Shown one piece after another: positions 36,135 through 44,046 of a DNA stretch of 64,000 nucleotides. The DNA is from Desertimonas sp963733085. GTDB taxonomy: Bacteria > Actinomycetota > Acidimicrobiia > Acidimicrobiales > Ilumatobacteraceae. The stretch spans positions 1 to 64,000 of the forward strand of contig CAVTBY010000013.1 of NCBI GenBank assembly GCA_963733085.1, written 5' to 3'. Below the pieces are notes generated by a model that was given only the letters and a program-made list of their open reading frames with translations, was not told the DNA's origin and made no database searches. Both the position numbers and the translations under genes were made by a program. Position 1 is the first letter of the stretch, and each line of letters begins with the position of its first letter.

Positions 36135-37667
36135 ATGAGCGAGTCGCGAGGCCGGCGATCGGGCGGGCGGGCGGCGAGGCAGGCGATGCGGGCGGCCGCC
36201 GTCACCCATGCCGACGCCTTCCTGACCCGGACGATGACGCCTGTCGAGATCGTCAGCGAAGAGGGCCTGCAGACGATCATCGGCAACGCCGAGACCATTC
36301 TCGCCGAAGTCGGCATCGAGGTGCGCGGGTACCCGTCAGCACTCGAGCGGTTCGCCGCCGCGGGGTGCGACATCGACGGCGAGCGCGTGCGCTTCCCGCG
36401 TGGGCTCGCCCGCTCGCTCGTCGCCACGGCCCCGGCGAGCTACGTCCAACATGCCCGCAACCCCGCCCACGACGTCACGATGGGGGGCGACGCCACGGTG
36501 TTCGCGCCCAACTACGGCTCGCCGTTCGCCCACGATCTCGACAACGGGCGGCGCTACGCGACGCTCGAGGACTTCCAGAACTTCGTCAAGCTGACCTACT
36601 CGTCACCCCACCTCCACCATTCCGGCGGGACGGTGTGCGAGCCGGTCGACGTCCCGGTCAGCAAGCGCCACCTCGACATGGTGTACAGCCACCTGCGCTA
36701 CAGCGACAAACCGATCATGGGCTCGGTGACCGCGGGTGAGCGGGCTGCCGACTCCGTCGAGCTGGCCCGCATCGCCTTCGGCGGCGACCTCGGCGATCGC
36801 ACCGTGATCACCAGCCTGATCAACGCCTCGTCTCCGCTCGTCTGGGACGCCACGATGCTCGCTGCCGCCGAGGTCTACGCCGCCGCCAATCAGGCGACGA
36901 TCATCACCCCGTTCATCCTCGCCGGAGCGATGGCTCCAGTGACGGTCGCCGGCGTCGCCGCCCAGACGCTCGCCGAGGCACTCGCCGGGATCGCCTTCAC
37001 CCAGCTCGTCCGGCCCGGCGCACCGGTCGTGCTCGGCTCGTTCGCCAGCTCGATGTCGATGCAAACGGGTGCACCGACGTTTGGCACACCCGAGCCGGCG
37101 CTCGTGCTGTACACCCTCGCCGCCCTGGCCCGCCGCTTCAACCTGCCGTTCCGCAGCGGCGGGTCGCTGTGCGCCTCCAAGCTGCCCGACGCCCAGGCTG
37201 CCTACGAGAGCGCGGCGACGCTGCTGCCGACGATCATGGCCGGCGTCAACTTCGTGCTCCACGCCGCCGGCTGGCTGGAGGGCGGCCTGGCCATCGGCTA
37301 CGAGAAGTTCATCCTCGACGAGGACCAGGTCGGGATGATGGCGGTGTTCGCCAAGGGCGTCGACCTCTCCCCCAACGGCCAAGCGCTGGACGCAATCCGC
37401 GAGAACCCACCGGGACAGCACTTCCTCGGCTCACCGCACACGTTGGCCAACTTCGAGACCGCCTTCTACCGCAGCACCACCGCCGACAACTCGAGCTTCG
37501 AACAGTGGGCCGAGGACGGTGCCCTCGACGCCGCTCAGCGCGCCAACCGGATCTGGAAGCAACGTCTCGCCGACTATCAGGCCCCGCCGATCGACGAGTC
37601 CGTCGACGAGGAGCTCCAGGACTACGTCGCCCGCCGCAAGGCCGAACTCCCCGACGAGTTCGCGTGA
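36135..37667 (+). CDS. Non-pyrrolysine MttB-family methyltransferase, likely glycine betaine:corrinoid
   Basis: A 510-residue protein of the trimethylamine methyltransferase (MttB) superfamily: ETILAEVGIEVRGYPSALER at 53-72, VFAPNYGSPFAHDLDNGRRY, HHSGGTVCEPVDVP, and LVLYTLAALARRFNLPFRSGG. The frame has no internal TAG, so it lacks pyrrolysine and belongs to the MtgB-like group that demethylates quaternary amines such as glycine betaine, carnitine or proline betaine. Betaine is favoured here because the operon includes a betaine-type transporter and a choline dehydrogenase. The methyl would go to the corrinoid protein encoded upstream. Confidence 0.88.
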   Translation: MSESRGRRSGGRAARQAMRAAAVTHADAFLTRTMTPVEIVSEEGLQTIIGNAETILAEVGIEVRGYPSALERFAAAGCDIDGERVRFPRGLARSLVATAPASYVQHARNPAHDVTMGGDATVFAPNYGSPFAHDLDNGRRYATLEDFQNFVKLTYSSPHLHHSGGTVCEPVDVPVSKRHLDMVYSHLRYSDKPIMGSVTAGERAADSVELARIAFGGDLGDRTVITSLINASSPLVWDATMLAAAEVYAAANQATIITPFILAGAMAPVTVAGVAAQTLAEALAGIAFTQLVRPGAPVVLGSFASSMSMQTGAPTFGTPEPALVLYTLAALARRFNLPFRSGGSLCASKLPDAQAAYESAATLLPTIMAGVNFVLHAAGWLEGGLAIGYEKFILDEDQVGMMAVFAKGVDLSPNGQALDAIRENPPGQHFLGSPHTLANFETAFYRSTTADNSSFEQWAEDGALDAAQRANRIWKQRLADYQAPPIDESVDEELQDYVARRKAELPDEFA

Positions 37668-37754
37668 CGACGGCGACAAGTGCCGACGCAGCGAGCACGG
37701 AACGGCCGTTTCAGTCGGCACTTCCGATGAGTTCGCGGCGATCCCGCGGTCATA

Positions 37755-38480
37755 GTGCTGGACGCGACGACCATCAAGGAGAACCTCGTGGATGCATTGA
37801 CGCCCGCGGCCGAACTCGCGGCTACGAACCCGATCCGACACCCCAACGAGTCCGAGGAATATCGGCGCGCCCGACAGGACCTGCTCGTCGAGGAAATCGA
37901 GCTGCGCCGGAACATGGAGCGGGTGGCATCGCTTCGCCGCGACCTGCCGCTCGGTGGAGAGGTCCCGACGGACTACCAGTTCGTGGCCGAGGACGGCTCC
38001 GCCGTGACATTGAGTGGGCTGTTCGGCGAGCACGACACGCTGGTCATCTACAGCTACATGTTCGGCCCACAGCGGGAGGCACCATGCCCGATGTGCACGT
38101 CGATGATGGGTGGCTTCGACCACAAGATCGCGGACGTGAGTCGACGCGTCGCGATCGCCTTCACCGCCCGTTCGCCCATCGATCGGCTGATCGAGGCCAA
38201 GAAGGCACGTGGCTGGATCGACCTGCCGGTGTACAGCGACACCGCGGGCGACTACACGCGGGACTATGTCTCCGCTGACGATGCCGACATGCCTGCGTAC
38301 AACGTGTTCACCCGTCGCGACGGCGTAGTCCGCCATTTCTGGAGCGAGGAGATTGGCGGCGAGATGGCCGACCCCGGCCAGGATCCACGGGGCGCAGTCG
38401 AGATGGATCCGCTGTGGCTGCTCTTCGACACCGTCCCAGAGGGACGCGGCGGCGACTGGCACCCCCAGCTCACGTACTGA
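37755..38480 (+). CDS. DUF899 thioredoxin-like protein
   Basis: A 241-residue DUF899 protein: YTSMF-like block (VIYSYMFGPQREAPCPMCTS with a C-x2-C at about 113-116), ARSPIDRLIEAKKARGWIDL and VFTRRDGVVRHFWSEEI. The fold is thioredoxin-like and the CPMC pair could be redox active. The substrate is unknown. GTG at 37755 is the longest start; the frame also has a GTG at 37788. Its stop codon is immediately followed by the stop of the convergent homocysteine methyltransferase gene. Confidence 0.8.
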   Translation: MLDATTIKENLVDALTPAAELAATNPIRHPNESEEYRRARQDLLVEEIELRRNMERVASLRRDLPLGGEVPTDYQFVAEDGSAVTLSGLFGEHDTLVIYSYMFGPQREAPCPMCTSMMGGFDHKIADVSRRVAIAFTARSPIDRLIEAKKARGWIDLPVYSDTAGDYTRDYVSADDADMPAYNVFTRRDGVVRHFWSEEIGGEMADPGQDPRGAVEMDPLWLLFDTVPEGRGGDWHPQLTY

Positions 38481-39482
38481 CTACCTTCGCCTGCCTCGAG
38501 GTTGACCGGTGCGGTCGCCACTGCGGGGCGCGGAGTTGGCCAGCGGGCCGACCTCGGCGACGATCCTCGCCTGATCCGGACAAGCGGCCGCGACGTGGCC
38601 GTCGATGGCACTCCGCATCGCGGCGAGGTGCTCGGGCGTCGTTCCGCAGCATCCGCCGATGATCCTGGCGCCGGCGTCGACGGCGAGCGAGGCGTAGCGA
38701 CCCATCAGCTCCGGAGTACCGGTGTACACGATCTCGGTGCCTTGGAAATGTGGCACCCCGCAGTTGCCCTTGCAGATCGTCACCGCTGCGGGATCGGCCG
38801 CGGTCATCTCCAGCAGCGAGACCAGGATGTCGGGAGCGCCGACCCCACAATTGGCGCCATACGCCAACGGTGGCTTGGCGAGGCCCTCAAACACGCCACC
38901 GAGATCGGCTGGCAGCAGCCCCATCATCGTTCGTCCGGCGGTGTCGAACGAGCAGGTGGCCGTGTACGGAATTCCCGCCTCGACAGCCGCCGTGGCCGCG
39001 GCGCGCACCTCGTCGGGCGCGGACATCGTCTCGATCCACGCCACGTCCGCCCCGCCCGCGAGCAAGCCTTCGATCTGTTCGCGAAACGCGGCGGTGGCGG
39101 CCTCGAGCGTGAGTGCTCCGAGTGGTTCGAACAGCTCTCCAGTCGGTCCCACCGACCCAGCGACGACGACGGGACGGTCGGCCGCATCCGCCACCTGGCG
39201 GGCGATCGCGGCGGCCGCCTTGGCCAGTTCGAACACCCGGTGCTCGGCGTGATGAAGCGCCAGCCGGTTGCGAGTGCAACCGAACGTGTTGGTGAGAACG
39301 ATGTCGGCACCGGCCCTGACGAATCGGCGGTGCAGGGCAGCGACCCGTTCAGGGTGGTCGATGTTCCACAGCTCGGGCGCACCACCGGACTCGAGGCCCA
39401 TCTGGAAGTAGTTCGTGCCCGTCGCGCCATCGGCGAGCAAAACCTGACGAGCCTCGAGCAAGTCGGCCAACGAGCTACGCAC
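38481..39482 (-). CDS. Homocysteine S-methyltransferase, betaine-homocysteine type
   Basis: A 333-residue pfam02574 enzyme: ADGATGTNYFQMGL at residues 13-26, NTFGCTRNRLALHH, AGSVGPTGELFEPLG, and the zinc ligands in GANCG and GGCCGTTPEHL. It transfers a methyl group to homocysteine, making methionine. Relatives accept it from betaine directly or from a methyl-corrinoid protein. GTG 39482, 10 bases after the rsfS stop, is taken as start. The neighbouring betaine cluster makes betaine or methylcorrinoid the likely donor. A folate donor is less likely, as no pterin-binding domain is fused or nearby. Confidence 0.85.
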   Translation of the reverse strand: MRSSLADLLEARQVLLADGATGTNYFQMGLESGGAPELWNIDHPERVAALHRRFVRAGADIVLTNTFGCTRNRLALHHAEHRVFELAKAAAAIARQVADAADRPVVVAGSVGPTGELFEPLGALTLEAATAAFREQIEGLLAGGADVAWIETMSAPDEVRAAATAAVEAGIPYTATCSFDTAGRTMMGLLPADLGGVFEGLAKPPLAYGANCGVGAPDILVSLLEMTAADPAAVTICKGNCGVPHFQGTEIVYTGTPELMGRYASLAVDAGARIIGGCCGTTPEHLAAMRSAIDGHVAAACPDQARIVAEVGPLANSAPRSGDRTGQPRGRRR

Positions 39483-39492
39483 CGACGTCAAC

Positions 39493-39861
39493 CTACGCAG
39501 TCCAGGGAATCGTCGGCACGTCGCGGTAGAGCCGTTCGATCTCGTAGAAGCGGCGGACCTCGTCGAGGAACACGTGGACGACGACATCGCCGTAGTCGAT
39601 CAACACCCACTGCTGCTCGCGCTCGCCCTCGACTCGCAACGGTGACCGACCCGTGGCCTCGCGTACGCCGGCCTCGACGTCGTCCACGAGCGTGCGCACG
39701 AGCCGGCGGTTGGGGGCGTCGACGACGACGAAGTAGTCGGTGATGCCGAGCACGCTGCGCACGTCGAGTACCACGATGTTGCGCGCTTGCTTCTCGTCGG
39801 CCCGGCGCGACGCCGTGACGGCGAGTTGCAGGGAGTCCGGGTCGGCGGACACGTCGCTCAA
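39493..39861 (-). CDS. rsfS: Ribosome silencing factor RsfS
   Basis: A 122-residue RsfS/Iojap protein with the conserved VLDVRSVLGITDYFVVVDA, EGEREQQWVLIDYGDVVVHV and FLDEVRRFYEIERLY. It binds ribosomal protein L14 and blocks 30S-50S joining under nutrient limitation. It lies in the usual nadD - (LCP) - rsfS order and overlaps the upstream gene by four bases. Confidence 0.95.
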   Translation of the reverse strand: MSDVSADPDSLQLAVTASRRADEKQARNIVVLDVRSVLGITDYFVVVDAPNRRLVRTLVDDVEAGVREATGRSPLRVEGEREQQWVLIDYGDVVVHVFLDEVRRFYEIERLYRDVPTIPWTA

Positions 39862-41099
39862 CCGGTCGTCCCCCCGCTCGTCTCCACGGCCGGCGCCGTC
39901 GTGGCGATGGCCGCAGTCAGGTCGAGCCCGTTGAGGTAATCGGTGCCCAACCTGGCGACGACGTCGACACCGGCGATCCTCCGTTCGGCGATGCGAACCT
40001 CGACGGGGCCGAACACCTCGCTCAGCGTGGCCGCCGCCGCGGCGAGGCTCTCGTCGCCGACCTCGATCACCGTCGGCGCTGCCGCCTCACCCGCCGATGT
40101 GTCGACAGAGATCACGTTCGCATCGACGCCGAGCAGGGCCTCCGTCGCCGTGTAGGCGACGTCGAGGCGCGTCGCGCCGTCGAGCTGGTCGTCGGAGTAG
40201 CTGCTCACGACCCGGAAGTTGTAGCCGGGATTGGGCGCAGCGACCCTGCTCGGGGCGATGTGCCCGAAGATCAGGAGGACTTCCGGCCGGTCGAGGGCGG
40301 CGGCGTCCACGCCCCGCGGGTTGCGGTCGAGGCTGACGATCGGCGTTGTCCGTAACGGCTGCACGGCCATCGGCCCGGATGTGACGAGGCTGGGCACGTC
40401 GGGCCTGGCTGACTGGCCGGCGGGGGTATCGGCAGGTGACGCCAGCGGGCTCGTCAACCCGTCGCCGACAACGTCGGCGATCGCCCGCCAGATCGCCACA
40501 TCGACCGGATAGCGGTCAGCACCGGGGACCGTCGGATCGGCGGCGCTGAGAACGGCGGCAACCTCTTCGGGGCTCATCGTCTGCGGTCCCGCAGCGGCGA
40601 TCTGCACGCCGGCTGCATCGGAAACGGGTGCGGGCAGATCGACCTCGATAGCTCCCACAGGGGCCAGCCAGTCGGCGAGCTCGTCCTCGTCGAAGACGAT
40701 CAGGTCGTCGATGCCGACACCGAGCACCAGCGGCACCTCGTCCTCGAGCGTCTCGGGTCCGAACAAGTCCACCGTCTCGTTGAGCGGTGTCCGCTCGGCG
40801 CCGAAACCGCCCGACGTGTCGGCGCTGATCGGAACGGGTACAACAGTCCCTCCTCGCCCCGGCGACCCGTCGTCGTCGGAGGGTCGGACCGTCAGCACGG
40901 CCACCGAGGCGAGGGCGCCACTGTCGTCGACGACCGCAACCGTCGCGGTCGGAGTCGCCGGAAACGTCACTTCGGGAGTGCCGCCACCGACGACTTGGCC
41001 ATCGGTGGTGTTGGCGATCGCCGCGTAGCCCGCCGCGCCGAGGCCTGCGGCGAGCGCCACACAGGCGAGCGTCGCGACGACAGCGCGTGTCGTCGTCAT
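39858..41099 (-). CDS. Divergent LCP / LytR_C-domain secreted protein
   Basis: A 413-residue protein with an N-terminal signal anchor (VVATLACVALAAGLGAAGYA). The middle has a degenerate LCP pattern (LVLGVGIDDLIVFDEDELAD WL, AIEVDLPAPV) and the last 100 residues match LytR_C (NFRVVSSYSDDQLD, VIEVGDESLAAAAATLSEVF). LCP enzymes attach teichoic acid or arabinogalactan to peptidoglycan. The catalytic Arg residues of true LCP proteins are not obvious here, so activity is doubtful. It sits between nadD and rsfS, where actinobacteria often carry an LCP gene. Confidence 0.6.
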   Translation of the reverse strand: MTTTRAVVATLACVALAAGLGAAGYAAIANTTDGQVVGGGTPEVTFPATPTATVAVVDDSGALASVAVLTVRPSDDDGSPGRGGTVVPVPISADTSGGFGAERTPLNETVDLFGPETLEDEVPLVLGVGIDDLIVFDEDELADWLAPVGAIEVDLPAPVSDAAGVQIAAAGPQTMSPEEVAAVLSAADPTVPGADRYPVDVAIWRAIADVVGDGLTSPLASPADTPAGQSARPDVPSLVTSGPMAVQPLRTTPIVSLDRNPRGVDAAALDRPEVLLIFGHIAPSRVAAPNPGYNFRVVSSYSDDQLDGATRLDVAYTATEALLGVDANVISVDTSAGEAAAPTVIEVGDESLAAAAATLSEVFGPVEVRIAERRIAGVDVVARLGTDYLNGLDLTAAIATTAPAVETSGGTTG

Positions 41100-41141
41100 C
41101 CTCCTCCGATGACGTGAGACGGTCACGACCGAACCACGCCT

Positions 41142-41190
41142 CGTTCTACCGCCACGAACGAGACAGATTTGTCGTCTGCGGCGCCCGAGA
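41142..41190 (-). repeat. Dispersed 49-base intergenic repeat, copy 1
   Basis: The reverse complement of these 49 bases matches 46863-46911 at 48 positions (one A/G difference). It lies in the intergenic region between nadD and the LCP-like gene. Its core GACAGATTTGTC is a short palindrome. The copy is oriented opposite to copy 2. Confidence 0.8.
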
Positions 41191-41219
41191 ATCGCCGGAG
41201 CGTCAGAGAAGCGCCCAAA

Positions 41220-41247
41220 ACGGCCTGGCGTGGCCGGGGAACGCAAT
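41220..41247 (+). repeat. Short dispersed repeat B, copy 1
   Basis: ACGGCCTGGCGTGGCCGGGGAACG and following bases here recur at 48247-48274 with one extra G and one substitution, just 3' of nadD. Confidence 0.55.
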
Positions 41248-41253
41248 GAGCGG

Positions 41254-41895
41254 TCACGCGTGAACCCCCGCGTAGAGGTTGCGATCGGCGATGACGGCGA
41301 GCACGGCGTCGATGAGCAGGTAGTCGAGCGGTCGGCCGTCGCTGAACCGGGCGCGCAGGTCGGTGCTCGACACCTCCAGGCGAGGGACTTCGACGTGGAG
41401 CCAGTCGATGTCGTCGGGCGGTCGCACGGCGTTGCCGGGACGGTCGACGACCACCAGCGACGACTGAGCGAGAACCTCCTCGAATCGCTCCCAGGTGTGC
41501 AACCCGGCCGCCGCGTCGTCGCCCACGATCGTGAACAGCTCGGCACCCGGATTGCCAGCCGCCAGGGCCTCGAGCGTGTCGGCCGTGTAGCTCGGCCCTC
41601 CGGCGTCGATCTCCAGTCTTCCGGCGGCCAGCCCGGGTACGTCGGCGACAGCGGCTTCGACCATCGCCAGACGGTCGGCGGCCGGGGTGATCGCCCGCTC
41701 CCCCTGCTTCTGCCACGGAATGTTGGCGACCATCAGGATCACCGTGTCGAGGCCGAGGGCGTGACGGACGTTCACGGCGGTCACCAAGTGGCCGACGTGA
41801 GGCGGGTCGAACGTGCCGCCGAACAGGCCGATTCGCAGCGCTCGACCGACGTCGCCGCCGGCGGTTGAACCAGCTGGCGAACCCGGTGACGGCAC
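41254..41895 (-). CDS. nadD: Nicotinate-nucleotide adenylyltransferase
   Basis: A 213-residue NadD. After about 20 non-conserved residues comes the nucleotidyltransferase signature GGTFDPPHVGH, then WQKQGERAITPAADRLAM and, near the end, the second motif VSSTDLRARFSDG (S-S-T-x-R). It adenylates nicotinate mononucleotide in NAD synthesis. GTG 41895 is taken as start because it gives a short leader before RIGLFGG; the frame remains open upstream. First gene of the nadD - LCP - rsfS - homocysteine methyltransferase minus-strand series. Confidence 0.93.
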   Translation of the reverse strand: MPSPGSPAGSTAGGDVGRALRIGLFGGTFDPPHVGHLVTAVNVRHALGLDTVILMVANIPWQKQGERAITPAADRLAMVEAAVADVPGLAAGRLEIDAGGPSYTADTLEALAAGNPGAELFTIVGDDAAAGLHTWERFEEVLAQSSLVVVDRPGNAVRPPDDIDWLHVEVPRLEVSSTDLRARFSDGRPLDYLLIDAVLAVIADRNLYAGVHA

Positions 41896-42122
41896 GGCGC
41901 GAGTGTACGGCTCGGACCCCGACGACCCGCGGAGCCTCGCTCCGGGCGAGGCGACGTGAAAGGACCTTGACAACCTTGTTATCCTGATGTTTCCCCGACT
42001 CCCCCGCTGGGGTACTGCCAGCGCGTCCGACACCCCCCAAACCTCGCCGTCGAGCAAACGGCTGTGTCGCCTGCACCGCAGGTGGGAATGAAAACAGCGA
42101 ACGAACGGTTTACCACTACACA

Positions 42123-42950
42123 ATGAACGACTCGATTGGTCTGTACCTGAACGACATCGGCAAGGTCCCCCTGCTCACCGCTGAGGATGAGCGCGAGCTG
42201 TCGCGCGTCATCGAGGCGGGCCGCGAGGCCGCAGAGCAGCTGGCGAACGGAAAGCGCAGCGTGGCGTTGAAGAACGCCGTCGCCGCAGCTGCCGACGCCA
42301 AGGACCGCTTCATCCGCTCCAACCTCCGCCTCGTGGTCTCCATCGCCCGGCGCTACCCACTGCCCCAGGGCATGGACCTGCTCGACCTCATCCAGGAGGG
42401 CAACCTCGGGCTCGAGCACGCTGTCGACAAGTTCGACTGGCGGCGTGGCTTCAAGTTCTCGACCTACGCGACGTTCTGGATTCGCCAGGCGATCGGCCGG
42501 GCACTCGACCAGAAGGCGAGCCTCATCCGCATCCCCGGCGACCGCTCGGCAAGCTTGCGCGCGGCCCTTCGCCAGGCGTCCGGCGACGGCGAGACCCTCG
42601 ACCAGGCGAACGCGGAACTGCACCGTCTCACCACCCCCGTCTCGCTCGACAAGACTGTCGGGGACGACGGCGATGCGACGCTCGGTGACCTGATGGCGAA
42701 CGGCGAGGGCACGCCCGAGGATGCCGTGATGTCGATGGTCGACGGCGACCTGCTCGACGAACTGCTCGGCACCCTCGATGGGCGCGCCCGCTACGCCGTG
42801 GAAGCCCGCTTCGGCCTCCTCGACGGTGAGCGCAAGAGCTTCCGCGAGGTCGGCGAGAGCCTCGGCGTCACCGCCGAAGCCGCCCGCCGCCTTGTCTCGC
42901 GTGCCGTCGCCGGTCTCCGCGACGACGCCGAGCGCATCCTCGCCGTCTGA
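42123..42950 (+). CDS. Sigma-70 factor of the primary/HrdB-like group
   Basis: A 275-residue sigma factor with regions 1.2 (MNDSIGLYLNDIGKVPLLTA), 2 (NLRLVVSIARRYPLPQGMDL, DLIQEGNLGLEHAVDKFDWR, RGFKFSTYATFWIRQAIGRA), 3 (PVSLDKTVGDDGDATLGDL) and 4 (ARYAVEARFGLLDGERKSFR, VTAEAARRLVSRAVAGL). It lacks the acidic region 1.1, so it resembles group 2/SigB-like alternatives rather than the main RpoD. No anti-sigma gene is adjacent. A strong stem-loop follows the stop. Confidence 0.92.
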   Translation: MNDSIGLYLNDIGKVPLLTAEDERELSRVIEAGREAAEQLANGKRSVALKNAVAAAADAKDRFIRSNLRLVVSIARRYPLPQGMDLLDLIQEGNLGLEHAVDKFDWRRGFKFSTYATFWIRQAIGRALDQKASLIRIPGDRSASLRAALRQASGDGETLDQANAELHRLTTPVSLDKTVGDDGDATLGDLMANGEGTPEDAVMSMVDGDLLDELLGTLDGRARYAVEARFGLLDGERKSFREVGESLGVTAEAARRLVSRAVAGLRDDAERILAV

Positions 42951-42965
42951 GCCTCCCCGATTCTG

Positions 42966-43003
42966 CTACCGCAATACGGTCGCTGATGACCGTTTTGCGG
43001 TAG
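42966..43003 (+). terminator. Stem-loop terminator of the sigma factor gene
   Basis: A 16-base arm at 42966-42981 pairs with 42988-43003 (15 of 16) around a six-base loop, starting 15 bases after the stop codon. Confidence 0.75.
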
Positions 43004-43037
43004 TCGAACCACGTCATCCTGCTGCCAGGATGACCGG

Positions 43038-44000
43038 ATGACTGCATCCCCCCGACTTGGCGTCTGTTTTCCTCGCGAGCTGGAGCCGGCGCTCGTCGTC
43101 GAGTTCGCCGAACGGCTCGAAGCCGGTGGTCTCGATGATCTGTGGGTGATCGAGGACTGCTTCTACACGGCAGGGATCACCCTCGCCGCCACGGCGCTGG
43201 CCCACACCGAACGGCTCACCGTGGGCATCGGCATCCTCCCCGCCCTGACTCGCAACGCGTCGACGATCGCGATGGAGCTCACGACTCTCGCCCGCCTCGC
43301 CCCCGGTCGCATCAAGGGCGGTATCGGGCACGGGGTTCGGGCCTGGATGGAGCAGATCGGCGCCCGCCCGGAGTCGCCGGTCACTGCGCTCAGCGAGGTG
43401 ATCACGGCAGTCCGCCACCTGCTGGCAGGCGACACGGTCACGGTGAACGGTGCGGCGGTCGAACTGCACGAGGTGCGCCTCGATCTCGTACCGGATACTC
43501 CCCCACCGGTGCTCGCCGGCGTTCGCCGACCGAAGTCACTGGCCGCCGCCGGCCGCTGCGCCGACGGCATCATCCTCACCGAGCTCACAGGGCCGTCGGC
43601 CGTGCGCGACTCGCTCGCACTCGCGGCGCCGACCGGGTCGTTCGAAGCGGTCGTCTACGCCGCGGTGTCGATTGACGAAGACCGCCAAGCCGCACGGCGG
43701 GCGATCGCCCCGTTCATCGCCGAGAATGTCGCCCACGGGTTGAACTTCGGCCTCCAATCGGCACCGTTCCACGACGACCTGGTCGCCCTCGCCAGAGACG
43801 GTGGCGTCGACGCCATCGCCTCGGCCCCGGATGACTGGTGGATCGAGCTCGGCGCGATCGGCACGCCCGACGACGTCGCCGCCCACGTCGCCGCCCTCGG
43901 CGACGCCGGAGCGACGACGGTGGCGTTCTTTCCGCCGCCGTTCCCCGATGAAGCCCTCTCCCAGATCGACCGGGTCGTCCGCCATGTCGTCGCTCGCTGA
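43038..44000 (+). CDS. LLM-class flavin (F420 or FMN) oxidoreductase
   Basis: A 320-residue luciferase-like monooxygenase family protein: FPRELEPALVVEFAERLEAG, DDLWVIEDCFYTAGITLAAT, RLTVGIGILPALTRNASTIA and a late GTPDDVAAHVAALGDAGATT. These features match the F420-dependent methylene-H4MPT reductase/glucose-6-phosphate dehydrogenase branch. The cofactor cannot be fixed by eye. Start ATG 43038; it is followed by the DAHP synthase gene, 46 bases on. Confidence 0.88.
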   Translation: MTASPRLGVCFPRELEPALVVEFAERLEAGGLDDLWVIEDCFYTAGITLAATALAHTERLTVGIGILPALTRNASTIAMELTTLARLAPGRIKGGIGHGVRAWMEQIGARPESPVTALSEVITAVRHLLAGDTVTVNGAAVELHEVRLDLVPDTPPPVLAGVRRPKSLAAAGRCADGIILTELTGPSAVRDSLALAAPTGSFEAVVYAAVSIDEDRQAARRAIAPFIAENVAHGLNFGLQSAPFHDDLVALARDGGVDAIASAPDDWWIELGAIGTPDDVAAHVAALGDAGATTVAFFPPPFPDEALSQIDRVVRHVVAR

Positions 44001-44046
44001 ACAACGGGACCGGGGCACGCCGACTCGCCATTTGTAGGCTCGTGGC

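Noticed and set aside
36135..37667. Pyrrolysine-containing MttB
   Set aside because: There is no in-frame TAG in 510 codons and the frame ends at TGA, so it belongs to the non-pyrrolysine group.
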